Source: Seminavis robusta
Taxonomy: Eukaryota > Bacillariophyta > Bacillariophyceae > Naviculales > Naviculaceae
Direction of reading: 5' to 3'
DNA length: 64,000 nt
Assembly: GCA_903772945.1 (NCBI GenBank)
Contig: CAICTM010000025.1
Location: 62,001-126,000, forward strand
Part shown: positions 55,085-64,000 of the stretch, piece by piece
How positions within the stretch are numbered: the stretch's first letter is position 1
Layout: the number at the start of each line of letters is the position of its first letter
Made by a program: the position numbers and the translations under genes
The notes under the pieces: model-generated
The model's input: only the letters and a program-made list of their open reading frames with translations
Told to the model about the DNA's origin: nothing
Databases searched by the model: none

Positions 55085-55726
55085 TTAAGCGGGCGTGATT
55101 GTTGGTGCGGTTGTTCCAGTGGCGGTCGTGGGAGCTGTGGTCGCACTGCCTGTTGTCGGTGCATTGGTAGCTCCGGGAGTTGTTGGCGCGCTTGTACCAG
55201 GTCCAGTGGTGGGACCAGGAGCGGTGGTGGGGGAACCAGGTGGGACAGTTGGGCCTCCTCCGGCAGAGGGTTCTCCTGTGTTGATAGGAACGAAGGTAGG
55301 GAAGCGAGTGAAGTCCATACGACGGATGGGGCGGAACCTCATGCGCATTCGCATCCTCATGCGGCGGCGGCCACCGCCCTTGCCAGACTTGCTGCTCTTG
55401 CTGCCGCCCTTGCCGCCGCCCTTGCCGCGCCCGTTATTGTTGCGGCGATTGCGGCGGTTCCTCATGCGCATTCTGCGGTTCATGCGCGTTCTGCGAGTCC
55501 TCATACGCATCCTCATACGCTTGTTCCTGTTCATCTGGCGCCGTCTATAGTTCAACTCTCTGTGTGCAGAGGGAATCTCTTCAACAGCGTCACCAATGTC
55601 CTCATGATCAAGCAAAGCCTTTTGCTCTAGTGCATTGTCCATGCGGTTCTCTCGAGCTGCATGGGGCTCAGCAGCCACCAATGCCACTAGTAGGGCCACT
55701 AGGAAGAAAACAAAACCGAACTTCAT
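55085..55726 (-). CDS. Secreted R/M-rich, silaffin-like low-complexity protein (paralogue A)
   Basis: 213 residues. The signal peptide is MKFGFVFFLVALLVALVAA. An acidic propeptide-like region (HEDIGDAVEEIPSAHRELNYRRRQMNRNK) leads to a strongly basic Arg/Met-rich core (RMRMRMRTRRTRMNRR) with a Gly-Lys-Ser block (GKGGSKSSKSGKGGG). The motif FTRFPTFVP (about 141) then gives way to a Pro/Thr/Gly/Ala tail. Lys/Ser clusters like SKSSKSGK and a strong basic charge after a signal peptide are features of silica-associated proteins such as silaffins. That role is inference; no known silaffin was matched. A paralogue with the same layout lies 1.3 kb upstream on the same strand. Confidence 0.75.
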   Translation of the reverse strand: MKFGFVFFLVALLVALVAAEPHAARENRMDNALEQKALLDHEDIGDAVEEIPSAHRELNYRRRQMNRNKRMRMRMRTRRTRMNRRMRMRNRRNRRNNNGRGKGGGKGGSKSSKSGKGGGRRRMRMRMRMRFRPIRRMDFTRFPTFVPINTGEPSAGGGPTVPPGSPTTAPGPTTGPGTSAPTTPGATNAPTTGSATTAPTTATGTTAPTITPA

Positions 55727-57052
55727 ATTGCTACAGTTGATTGTCCGGTATAGTGAGATGCTTTGCGAGGAGTGCCTGTTAGAGGTGGTTGCTGATGTGC
55801 TTCTCTACTGGGAGGAGAATCGTTTTGTGAGGAGAAGTAGATGGTGGCTCATCAGCCCAGATTCCAAATCGGCTCTTGTCTCTAAGTTAGAAGCTACAAG
55901 ACTACAAATTCCCCTGCAATGGAGGGCGATCCCGAGCATAAGAAGATAAGAAGACAGGCAATCGGCAACTATCAAACTTTGTGGAGCATCGAGGAAATTT
56001 CCAACTGTAAGACTCATGCAAGCATGCCTTTCCTGGACAAGACGGAAATATCGACTGTAGGAAATTCAGTAAGACAAGAAATTTGGTTGTTGGACCAGCG
56101 CTCATGCAAGTCTGAAAGAGTTATGAAGGAGAGCAACTCCTTGCGTGCGTGCGAAGTTACGCAGTCTAGAGCTAGCCAGCCAGCACAGCGAGGAAATTGA
56201 CCTACGGTATGGTTTACCGCATGCCATACTTCCCGATGGTACCGTACCGCATGCCATACTTCCCGATGGTACCGGTCCTGTTCGGTACCAGACTGGTACC
56301 GTACGATACCGTACTAGCAAGCGCGGTTGTGGGAACTTGGATCGGCAAAGGGTGGCTGGCAAATTGGCTCCCAGTGGTGGAAAAGAGCATCAAAGCGAAA
56401 CAAAAGGTACGGACAACGGATGTGGAGTCGCCCTACTACCAGGTAGTAACTAGTAGCAGGAAAATCGCCCATTGCTCCAACATCCCAAGGGTCGGATGTT
56501 GGAGCGATGATGCCGGTAGTACCAGGTACCGGTATCAGATATCAGATCCAACTACTAGTAATACCTCAACGGCTTGTTCCGTACTGTGCCGCTTAGGCTG
56601 TGCTCGTTTTGCAACCTTTTTGGCTATGATAAACAACGGTGTCTGCACAATTGACGTTGGCTGCACCGTCCGGTGCCGTATCAGATACTCCTCTAGCTAC
56701 GGTATGCTCTCTGTTGTAGCTCAAGGATATCCACCTCACAGGAAGATCCGAATCTATAATCGAATCCTAGCTAGCCTTGGAACATGAGCCGAAGCTTTCA
56801 CTATACTTTTTGGCCAACGTCGCCAGCGAAACTAGTAAGCTTCTGAGCATTGCTTCTAGCTGACTGATGAGATTACCGTATTGGTACATTGTACGAAATC
56901 ATGGTGAAATGTGTGACATATGATTTATTCCTTTAATACCAATAGTTTACAACGTTTGCTTGTAATGTGGCTGAAAACCCATACAAGTGGACGATTATCG
57001 TAAAGACGAAGAGACCAGCGACCAATCAGGCTCACCGTGGTGACTAAAACGT
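55727..57052. other. Intergenic region between the two basic-protein paralogues
   Basis: Contains the 56217-56269 direct repeat (listed separately) and more TACCGGTA words near 56265-56310 and 56510-56540. No gene is supported. Confidence 0.45.
56217..56269. repeat. Two-copy tandem repeat of ~26 bp
   Basis: The unit CGCATGCCATACTTCCCGAT-GGTACCGTAC occurs twice in direct tandem, with the first copy ending ...GGTACCGTAC and the second ...GGTACCGGTC. It forms a strong local palindrome around GGTACC. Confidence 0.8.
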
Positions 57053-57721
57053 CTATGCTCCCGTAACTGTCGGGGCGGTCGTGGCCGTAGCTGCTGTCGG
57101 GGCGGTCGTGGCTGTACCCGATGTCGGAGCTTGAGTGGCACCAGTAATCGTCGGTGCATTGGTGGCGCCAGTGATTGTCGGTGCAGTCGTGGTGGTGCCA
57201 CCGGATGTGGTTGGCGCTGTGGTGCCGCTGGTTGGGGTTGGTGCTGTGGTGCCGCTGGTTGGAGTGGGCTCGGTTGTATCTTCAGGGACGAAGGTAGGGA
57301 ATCGAGTGAAGGGAACGAAAGTAGGGAAGTCGGTGAATGATCGGGATGATCGTCGGGACTTGCTACGTCCTCCCTTGCCTCGCTTTCCTCGCATTCGGCC
57401 TTTACTCCTGCCTCCTTTGCCTTTGCCTCCTTTGCCGCCTTTGCCGCGCCCTCGCATCATTCGGCGGCGCATACGCATCTGGCGATGGTCATCGCCGCTA
57501 TCACCCCCGTTCTGTCGCATCATCATTCGGCGTCTACGGTTCAACTCTCTTTGTTCTCTGTGTAGAACGTCGCCATCACGGTCCATCAAACCAGTCTCCA
57601 ATGCATTTTGTTCAGCAACAGATTCTTCCTTGGCATTTCCGCCGCGGATACCTAGCTCTTGGTTTCCATGAACAAGGCCAAGCAGCATGATGGCTAAGAT
57701 GACGAACAGTGTACCTCTCAT
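57053..57721 (-). CDS. Secreted R/M/K-rich, silaffin-like low-complexity protein (paralogue B)
   Basis: 222 residues, same architecture as the 55085-55726 protein: signal peptide (TLFVILAIMLLGLVHG), acidic spacer, HREQRELNRRRRMMMRQ, a long Arg/Met/Gly/Lys core (RGRGKGGKGGKGKGGRSKGR), the FTRFPTFVP motif (plus a second FTDFPTFVP just before it), and a repetitive Thr/Ala/Pro tail (TSGTTAPTPTSGTTAPT). Order and motifs are shared but local sequence differs, so they are tandem paralogues under relaxed low-complexity evolution. Likely a secreted or silica-matrix protein (inference). Confidence 0.75.
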   Translation of the reverse strand: MRGTLFVILAIMLLGLVHGNQELGIRGGNAKEESVAEQNALETGLMDRDGDVLHREQRELNRRRRMMMRQNGGDSGDDHRQMRMRRRMMRGRGKGGKGGKGKGGRSKGRMRGKRGKGGRSKSRRSSRSFTDFPTFVPFTRFPTFVPEDTTEPTPTSGTTAPTPTSGTTAPTTSGGTTTTAPTITGATNAPTITGATQAPTSGTATTAPTAATATTAPTVTGA

Positions 57722-59076
57722 TTTTGCTTCTGACGGTTGATAAAGTTCGGAAAGAGGGCCCTATGCTGAGATAAGCGTTTGTGTCTGTTGCTTAGCTGCG
57801 CTGCGAAAGAAGCTCAGCCGAAATTGTGGGTGTCGTCTCGACAGCAATGCTCAAATTGTCCATCCCACAAAACCCGATTTGTCGTACCGAGCTCAACGGT
57901 CCGAAGTTTGGGGGTCGTGTGGGTGATGTGGTCGCGGGGTGGAATGAGTGGGTTGTGTGTTCGCATCAAGGTGGATGGGAGGCCGTGGGAGTGACGAGTC
58001 ACAGGAGGAAATCTATTCGTTTCCTGGTCGACAAAAACTGACTAGACAAAAAACAAGACCAACACCTATGAATTTAAAAAAAGATTGCAGCGTACCGTAG
58101 GAAGCCAGAGACCGTTCTCTGCTGGGACCTTTAGCTACCGTAGCTAGTGGTATCATGTACCGGTACGGTACCGATGCTGGTATTTCGGATTCTAATAGTA
58201 GCCAGGTACCTGCGATAAACTTTGGATAGGAATGATCCATGCCTCGGTTGCTAAATGCATGTTGAGATAAGGAAGGCAGGTGCATTGTAAACTATTGTAA
58301 TCAACTACCAACGCCTCCATTACGGTATCGATACAATGGTAGCAATGTAGCAATGACGTCCTGGTCTTTCCGTTCCTGACCTGAAGGCTTCTTTGGAGGT
58401 CATGTGACCAGCTCTCCCGACTTAATTGTTTTCGACCATGCCAAATCCCAACACCCGACTCGACTCGACTGTACTGGTACTACCAGTAACTCAATTCAGA
58501 CCTGCAAGGTCCCGAAACGGGACTGTTTCCGTGAAACTAATGTTACTGTAGTTTCACGGAAATGTTAGTTTCACCGAAATGGACCTCCATTTCCGTGAAA
58601 CTAACCAAAAAGCGTGAAACTAACCAAAAGCGTGAAACTAACCCAGAAAAGCGTGAAACTAACCCAAAGCGTGAAACTAACCAGAAAGCGTGAAACTAGT
58701 ACAGTATCTGTCATAGTACATCAATGTAAACACGACTGAAACCGTAAAACTAATGAAAAACGGTGAAACTAAGGGAAAACGGTGAAACTAACCAAAAAGG
58801 TGAAACTAACCCCCAAAAGCGTGAAACTAACCCAAAAGCGTGAAACTAACCAAAAGGGTGAAACTAACATTTCCGTGAAACCAATGCTTTTGAGTCCCGT
58901 TTCAGGACCTTGCTGATGAAGAAGCACACGGATGTTGCAGGATGGGCATGTGATGGAATAGGAGCGAAGATCTATCGAAGCTCTGCAAAGCAAGCCAAGA
59001 GACTTGTCAGTGAAAGAAGTGCATGTAGACCTGGTTGACCTGGCTCAATTAGTTAAGACAAGTCGACCAATCCGTC
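57722..59076. other. 1.35 kb intergenic region
   Basis: Contains the TIR-bounded element at 58504-58913 (listed separately). 58150-58170 has TACCGGTACGGTACCG. The rest is unremarkable. Confidence 0.5.
58504..58913. mobile_element. Non-autonomous TIR element (MITE-like) packed with GTGAAACTAACC minisatellite
   Basis: The ends GCAAGGTCCCGAAACGGGAC (58504-58523) and its inverse at 58894-58913 match at 19 of 20 bases. Between them, a GTGAAACTAACC(C/A)AAAAGC-type unit of 14-18 bp recurs about 14 times, plus a few inverted copies (GTTTCACGGAAATG / CATTTCCGTGAAAC) near the left end. No coding capacity is present. Plain DNA-element ends with an expanded internal minisatellite fit a MITE. A target-site duplication was not identified. 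Confidence 0.75.
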
Positions 59077-60141
59077 ATGGAATACCCCAACGTTAGGCGC
59101 CGTCAACGACCTCCGTCCGAGTATCCCACTTCCGAGAGCCCCCATTTTCATCAAGGGAAGAAGAAAGACTCGTCAGAGTCAAAAAAAGGTCGTCGGAAAC
59201 GAGATCAATCCACCATCAAGCAACAAATTCTGGTTTTGCTGGGTTCGCTGAGCGGACTTGGTGTGTGGTATTTGACCCCAGTTGCTTCTTGGATTACGAC
59301 TGTGTTGGTACAACAGATTCCTGTGGATGCCGATGTGATTTTGGGTAGAGCAGCCCTTGCTGAATTTGAATCCGAGTACAAGGCCATTTATCACCCTCAC
59401 TGGTCTCCCCTGGTAGAGCAGGTTGGGCGGGAACTGATTTCAACACTAGAGCGCACATCTTCGGATGTACTGGAACAGGCAGGGGGCGAGCATCATGCAG
59501 TGGAGAAAACGCTTGTCAGTTTGTTGGATGGATTGTCACCGACGACAACCAGGACTTCCTCCAAAGCAAGAATTCACGGTTTTAAATGGGACTTTGCCGT
59601 TGTCAAGGCACCCATTGTCAATGCGTTTGCCCTACCCGGTGGGTATATCCGTGTAACCGACAAACTACTGGAGACATTGTCGCCCACTCGTGGTGAATTG
59701 GCAAGCTTACTGGGCCACGAAATTGGCCACGCCCTCTTTCGCCATTCTCAAAAGAGGATCGTCCAGCAAAAGATGTTTCAATTGGTCATCTCTGCATTGA
59801 CCTATGAAGATCACGATGAAGACGAAGAAACCTTTGGAGAGGCCCTCGGAGAACTACTGCTTCAGAGCGCACAATTCTTTGGCCGACAAAAATTTTCCCG
59901 GGACGATGAATATCAAGCCGATGCGACTGGGTGGATATTGCTTCAAAACTCTAAATCCTACAATCCACAATCCGTCGAGTCTCTGTTGACGAAACTGTGG
60001 ACGTTGCAGGGGAAGACACCCACCACCTTGGACTGGATGAGTACACACCCTGCCACAGAAAATAGAATCGAAGCTCTTCAAGAAAAGTGGAAAGGCTTGA
60101 ATCGAAGAGAAAAGAAAAGACTTGAATATCGCCCGATATGA
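59077..60141 (+). CDS. M48-family metallopeptidase, OMA1-like
   Basis: 354 residues, one exon. A basic, disordered N-terminus (about 1-47) is followed by one hydrophobic segment (about 49-73, VLLGSLSGLGVWYLTPVASWI). The zinc site HEIGH (His214-His218, in SLLGHEIGHALFRHSQ) lies in helix context, and the third ligand is Glu277 in DDEYQADATG, the M48 pattern. FALPGGYIRVTDKLLE just before it is the conserved M48 entry. The HPATENRIEAL C-terminus is also typical. OMA1 is an ATP-independent protease of the mitochondrial inner membrane; the single anchor and size fit, but plastid or ER relatives exist. Confidence 0.88.
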   Translation: MEYPNVRRRQRPPSEYPTSESPHFHQGKKKDSSESKKGRRKRDQSTIKQQILVLLGSLSGLGVWYLTPVASWITTVLVQQIPVDADVILGRAALAEFESEYKAIYHPHWSPLVEQVGRELISTLERTSSDVLEQAGGEHHAVEKTLVSLLDGLSPTTTRTSSKARIHGFKWDFAVVKAPIVNAFALPGGYIRVTDKLLETLSPTRGELASLLGHEIGHALFRHSQKRIVQQKMFQLVISALTYEDHDEDEETFGEALGELLLQSAQFFGRQKFSRDDEYQADATGWILLQNSKSYNPQSVESLLTKLWTLQGKTPTTLDWMSTHPATENRIEALQEKWKGLNRREKKRLEYRPI

Positions 60142-60619
60142 CGAGTTCCACTTTTGTTTACTGTAGAGCTAGCTGGGTAGCTAGTAGCTATGTTTGTAGA
60201 AGGATACCAAGTAGTTTGAATGCCTCGCGGAGAATATCGGTGGCTCTATGTGATACACGTACTACCTGTAGTGGCACCAGTGCCGTACCGCCAGGCACTG
60301 GTGACGGCAAAGTTGATGTCCGGTCTTCAAAAAGACTCCTCTGCGCTGAGGCGCGTGGATCTACAAACAGCTCTACTAGCTACTGGTAGTGACCTCCTCC
60401 ATGACGTCAAAAGATCCAAACAGAAACTGGCGACTTCGACCATGACACCATTCCACTCATTGCGAAGCCAACACAGTGATTGCAACAAAAAAACAATAGA
60501 GATAAGCTGGCACCGTATCTGCAATCCTGCTCATCAAAGTACGGAACCGTAGGGTGGGTCCGCATTGATTGAACGAAGCAGTGGCAGAGATTACAAAGAG
60601 GGCAACCCAAGGTTGAACA
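60142..60619. other. Intergenic region
   Basis: 3' flank of the peptidase and upstream region of the phosphatase. No gene is supported. Confidence 0.4.
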
Positions 60620-62258
60620 ATGACAACTTCACTTTCCACGATGATCCAACGAGCTTGTCGTCGCCCCCGGGCAGCTGGAAAATTGGTGCAGACAAATCGA
60701 ATGCCTCGGTCTTGTCTGGATATGAAGAAACAATCTTGTATGTCCCAGGTGGCAAGAAGAAGTTTCTGCTCCATTTGCAACCAATATCATTATCATCAGA
60801 ATTATTATACCCATCGTCCGCGACGAACATTTTCTACCTCTGACGATGATACCGACAACACAATGCCTCCATCTTGTTTACTCCCGTATGTGGGATTACC
60901 CTCGTATCCGGATGTCATTGAACTGGAGCCTGGCCAACGGGTGGTGGCGATTGGTGATGTCCACGGGGACTTTGGTATGCTACTAACTGCTCTACAATTA
61001 GCTGGGGTTATCGCAGAAGAAATCGTCTTTGACGATGACAATGGAGAAGAAGGACGATCCTTTGTTTGGACGGGAGGATCTGACGTTTTGGTACAAATTG
61101 GGGATGTACTGGACCGTGGTAAGTAGAAACAAACAACATTCCCCGTAGAGCCCGTCAAGTTAGTTGCAGATTGGACATGTCTCAATTTGCTCCCGACCAT
61201 TATTTTAGGTCCGCATGAATTGCAGTGCTGGCAACTATTGATGGAGTTATCAAGACAGGCTCAAGGAGAGGGTGGCAAAGTTATTCTACTACACGGCAAT
61301 CATGAAATCTGGACCAGTATCGGCTTCTATCAGCTAGATCAGGAACGGTATATGGAAAATATTGACTACGATGATGATATTGATGATGCATTCGAAATGG
61401 CCTTTGGACATCATCTGGATGAAACTTTGCTGGAGACGGAGGACCGCTGGCGAGACGCGCGGGTGTTGAATGCTCTGGTTACCAACGGCATTTCGCTGCA
61501 TCCTAGAAAGGTAGCAGCTCGGTGGGCAGCCTGTGAGCCTGGTGGGTTACTGGCAAAAGATTTCCTGTCGCAATTCAAGATTGCTGTCACGGTCGGCAAT
61601 TCCATATTCGTGCATGCTGGGATTGCGCCAGAACACTTGGATCGCTTTGGGGGCATTTCAGGAATGAACGAAACAACTCGCAATTGGATTCTGAAAAAAG
61701 GACCCAGGGTGGGTAGACAACACATGTTTGTGCCGCCCAATGATCCAGAGGGTCGCCTACGAACCTATGTACAGAGCATGCCAGACTTCTTTATGGAAGG
61801 AGACGACAACGCCTTTTCACCTATATGGATGAGAGACTACGGCGACCCTGCTGATGATATACCGCACAATCATAACGCTTACGATATGTTAGGTGAGAAC
61901 CGATGGAGTTCTAGTTTTTTGTGCCTTGATGTTGCTGCGGAAACTGCTCGCTCTTGCTCATTGTGTGTGCGGTTCTTGTTCTCTAGAAACTGTTTTGAGA
62001 CGACTCAAAGCTGATCGTCTTGTCATTGGGCATACTCCTCAGTCCCAAATCAATGCAATCCTAAACGGTAAGGCGTGGAGGATTGATGTCGGTATGAGTC
62101 GAGGCATGAACAGTACTTATCCCGAAGTACTAGAGATTGTCAGATGCGCCAATGGAGACGAAACAGTGTCCATTCTCACTGCCGAGGGGCCCGTGGCGGC
62201 TGAGGAACGCTACATTATTGATGACGATCACGTGGAGAATAATGATGAGAAGATATGA
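60620..62258 (+). CDS. Shewanella-like protein phosphatase (PPP superfamily)
   Basis: Three exons, 60620-61118, 61209-61892 and 61987-62258 (introns 90 and 94 bp, GT-AG); 484 residues. All PPP metallophosphatase motifs are present in order: GDVHG (VVAIGDVHGDFG), GDVLDRG split exactly at the first splice junction (GDVLDR-G), GNHE (LLHGNHEIW), HAG (IFVHAGIAP), and GHT in the last exon (LVIGHTPQ). The block order and the short regulatory N-terminus fit Shewanella-like phosphatases (SLP), found in plants, algae and other protists but not animals. It dephosphorylates Ser/Thr or Tyr using a two-metal site. The first 60 residues could be a targeting peptide. Confidence 0.9.
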
Positions 62259-62513
62259 ACAACCGATGCAATGGCAACGCAATCGAACCACGTCTGCCAA
62301 CAGTTTTGACGACAATACAATTTCACTTCTTTGACACAACTTAAAAAACTAACTGCATGTAGCTAGCAATGTATTGTTGCAGAACCATAATGTTTTCTCG
62401 TGTGCAAGAGTGTCCCAGCAATCTGGAGAGTACCGGTCGTCACTATAAGTACTATCACGAACATTGGACACCATAGCCAACCAAACCGACCAAAAGCATT
62501 CATAGTTGTCGCG

Positions 62514-63209
62514 TTACATGTCTTGCTCCTCTCCTTCCAATAGTGCCAAGTAGCCATCATTGATGAAAACCTCTACATCCGAGAACAACAAAAAGTGGGT
62601 ACTTCCCTTGGTAAACGTAACCGAAGCTCCACTTTCCAGGGCAATCATGGAACCCACTTCTCCAAAGACGTCATCCCTTAGAACTCTGACTTGGACTCTA
62701 TCTTGCGGCAAGGGAGGCGTTGGCAAACTGTGAAGATCCAAATCCAATGACGATGCATATTTCTGAATCAACTTATGATATTCCTGTTGAAATTCTTGCT
62801 CCAACGGAGATAAGTTTTCGTTCTGATTGTTGTCGGCTTTTGCCTTGTTGACAGACGCCACGCCCTGTTGCCAGTACATGTCTTGGATTGAGTTTAATCG
62901 GACTTGGTGATACGTCAACAAACACCGTTTATGGCGTTGAATGGCAGCGTTCTGAAGCAACAGAGAGGGACGAACTGACATGGGAGTTTTCTCTTTGCTT
63001 CGTTGTGTGACGGTAGAGACCTGATCTTCCAACTCCTGCAAATGGCCATTCATTTCATCCAGGCAAGTCTGCACCAAAATATCATTGTAGGCAGGTAGCA
63101 CATAGTTCTTGCCATCAGACACAGCGCTGTCACCGCCACTGCCTCTCTTCAATTCCAAGAGCAGGTCGCGAACGGAGAGACCTAGAGGTTTGGGCGGTTG
63201 GGAGCTCAT
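62514..63209 (-). CDS. PSF1: GINS complex subunit Psf1
   Basis: 231 residues. The conserved Psf1 core is visible: ASIVKRHKRCLLTYHQVRLNSIQDMYWQQG-like helices (here RHKRCLLTYHQVRLNSIQDMYW at about 111), then SPLEQEFQQEYHKLIQKYASS, and a C-terminal B-domain VQVRVLRDDVFGEV...ESGASVTFTKGSTHFLLFSDVEVFINDGYLALLE. GINS (Sld5-Psf1-Psf2-Psf3) joins Mcm2-7 and Cdc45 in the CMG replicative helicase. The frame starts at an ATG 335 bp from the divergent U-box gene. Confidence 0.9.
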   Translation of the reverse strand: MSSQPPKPLGLSVRDLLLELKRGSGGDSAVSDGKNYVLPAYNDILVQTCLDEMNGHLQELEDQVSTVTQRSKEKTPMSVRPSLLLQNAAIQRHKRCLLTYHQVRLNSIQDMYWQQGVASVNKAKADNNQNENLSPLEQEFQQEYHKLIQKYASSLDLDLHSLPTPPLPQDRVQVRVLRDDVFGEVGSMIALESGASVTFTKGSTHFLLFSDVEVFINDGYLALLEGEEQDM

Positions 63210-63544
63210 CCTACTTTATCTGTTACGTAGTTTTGTTGGTGGCGTTGTTGATGGAATGTCAAAGCTGTCCTCTTCGGCAAGAAGTGTCATTGGCTTCCAA
63301 AAAGCGTAACCGAAAGTGGCTAGTTTAGTTGGGGTTATTTTTTCTTGGTTTAGGGTTAATCTTGTCATTGCTCTCAAAGAACTTTGGAGCGTTGCTCATG
63401 AAGTCCTCACAACTTGCTTGGTGAGAACAGAGAAGCAGGCAAAGAAGAAAGAGAGCGACAGCAACATCACACAAGCTAAAAGGAGAGCTCTCCACCACAG
63501 TTCTTCGTCAAGAGTGAAAGATTCGTCGCATCGCAATCGTAAGA
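63210..63544. promoter_or_regulatory. Divergent promoter region, Psf1/U-box
   Basis: 335 bp between two start codons on opposite strands, including a GGGTTA-containing stretch near 63350. Bidirectional regulation is inferred from arrangement only. Confidence 0.35.
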
Positions 63545-64000
63545 ATGGGAAGTTGTCATAGCCGCTTGCAAGGTGGACGACTCGACGAGTCGGCAAGCAC
63601 GGCAGTAACGGCATGCACTCAATCATCGACCAAATCTGCTGCTGCTGTTTCATCGATCGTTGCAGATTTGATCTGCGCCATTACACTAGAACTACCGGTA
63701 GATCCGGTCACTGCTGAAGACGGAAGAGTCTATGAACGCTCGGCTATTGAGAAACATGTCAAGGTGGCTCGTCGAAACGGTCGACAGCTGAAATCGCCAC
63801 TCACCAATGAACCCATGGGCGAGTCCCTCTTGCCGGCGCCTCATATGCGCAATCACATTGAAGCGTTGATCCAAAGTGGAGTGATCAATGACGACGTACT
63901 CTCCCAGCATCGCAAGGAAAACAGGGCAAAGGAAGACTTGCTGAAAAAGGCCCACGACGGACATGTCGAGTCGATACAGACTGTGGCCTTTTACTACTAC
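63545..64000 (+). CDS. N-myristoylated U-box protein, partial (continues past window)
   Basis: 152 codons visible from ATG 63545, running off the end. MGSCHSR is a strong N-myristoylation signal (Gly2, Ser at position 6) with Cys4 as a possible palmitoylation site, so membrane attachment is likely. Residues about 53-110 form a U-box (CAITLELPVDPVTAEDGRVYERSAIEKHV ... SPLTNEPMGE ... LLPAPHMRNHIEALI), the E2-binding fold of U-box ubiquitin ligases. HDGHVESIQTVAFYYY at the end looks like the beginning of Sel1/TPR-type repeats, a combination common in diatoms. Confidence 0.8.
   Translation, partial: MGSCHSRLQGGRLDESASTAVTACTQSSTKSAAAVSSIVADLICAITLELPVDPVTAEDGRVYERSAIEKHVKVARRNGRQLKSPLTNEPMGESLLPAPHMRNHIEALIQSGVINDDVLSQHRKENRAKEDLLKKAHDGHVESIQTVAFYYY

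Noticed and set aside
1-64000. Retroelement, Polinton or viral insertions
   Set aside because: No reverse transcriptase, integrase, capsid-like or long terminal repeat signal was seen on either strand.

Overview
This window looks like nuclear DNA of a photosynthetic stramenopile, most likely a pennate diatom. The evidence is a fucoxanthin-chlorophyll a/c protein, phytoene desaturase and a PsbP-domain protein with diatom-style plastid presequences (AFAP-type cleavage motifs, one twin-arginine lumen signal), two secreted basic 'silaffin-like' proteins, short GT-AG introns, and compact intergenic DNA full of CTAGCTAG and TACCGGTA palindromes. No organellar, bacterial or LTR-retroelement block was seen. 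The species cannot be named from the sequence alone.

Layout. 0-8.4 kb: a spliced Golgi-type glycosyltransferase (+), an FCP antenna gene (-), SmF with a one-codon first exon (+), a 2.4 kb gene-poor stretch with an imperfect tandem duplication, and proteasome beta-2 (+). 8.9-25 kb: a cysteine-rich single-pass membrane protein (+), EFL1 ribosome-maturation GTPase (-), a secreted protein of five near-identical ~196-residue repeats with a one-base break (-), a UBAC2-like rhomboid/UBA protein (+), a TBC-TLDc protein (-) and an AAAP amino-acid transporter (+). 25-28 kb: a decayed ankyrin-type repeat gene, a ~130 bp foldback palindrome and a GC-rich minisatellite. 28-33 kb: a plastid cluster of DUF92/VTE6-like kinase (+), phytoene desaturase (-) and PsbP-domain protein (+). 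33-41 kb: mitochondrial bL33 (-), LRR protein (+), R3H-SUZ RNA-binding protein (-), a prolyl-4-hydroxylase-like enzyme (+), a broken TIR-domain gene (-) and a small unknown gene (+). 43-48.7 kb: a ten-exon FANCJ/XPD-family helicase (-) whose Fe-S cluster region contains two PDZ domains. 49-54 kb: a secreted multi-domain protein interrupted by one in-frame TAG (+) and a second glycosyltransferase (-). 55-64 kb: two secreted R/M-rich paralogues (-), a 410 bp TIR-bounded element full of GTGAAACTAACC repeats, OMA1-like M48 peptidase (+), Shewanella-like phosphatase (+), GINS subunit Psf1 (-), and the start of an N-myristoylated U-box protein (+).

The strongest candidate for something undescribed is the PDZ-in-helicase architecture. 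It lies in one uninterrupted exon and the whole 1,665-codon model stays in frame across ten exons. Several gene pairs are head-to-head over 330-520 bp (PDS/PsbP, bL33m/LRR, R3H/hydroxylase, Psf1/U-box), so bidirectional promoters are likely. The genes are otherwise an ordinary mix of housekeeping and plastid functions, not a functional cluster. Exon boundaries were placed by eye from GT-AG signals, frame and family homology; no RNA evidence was available.
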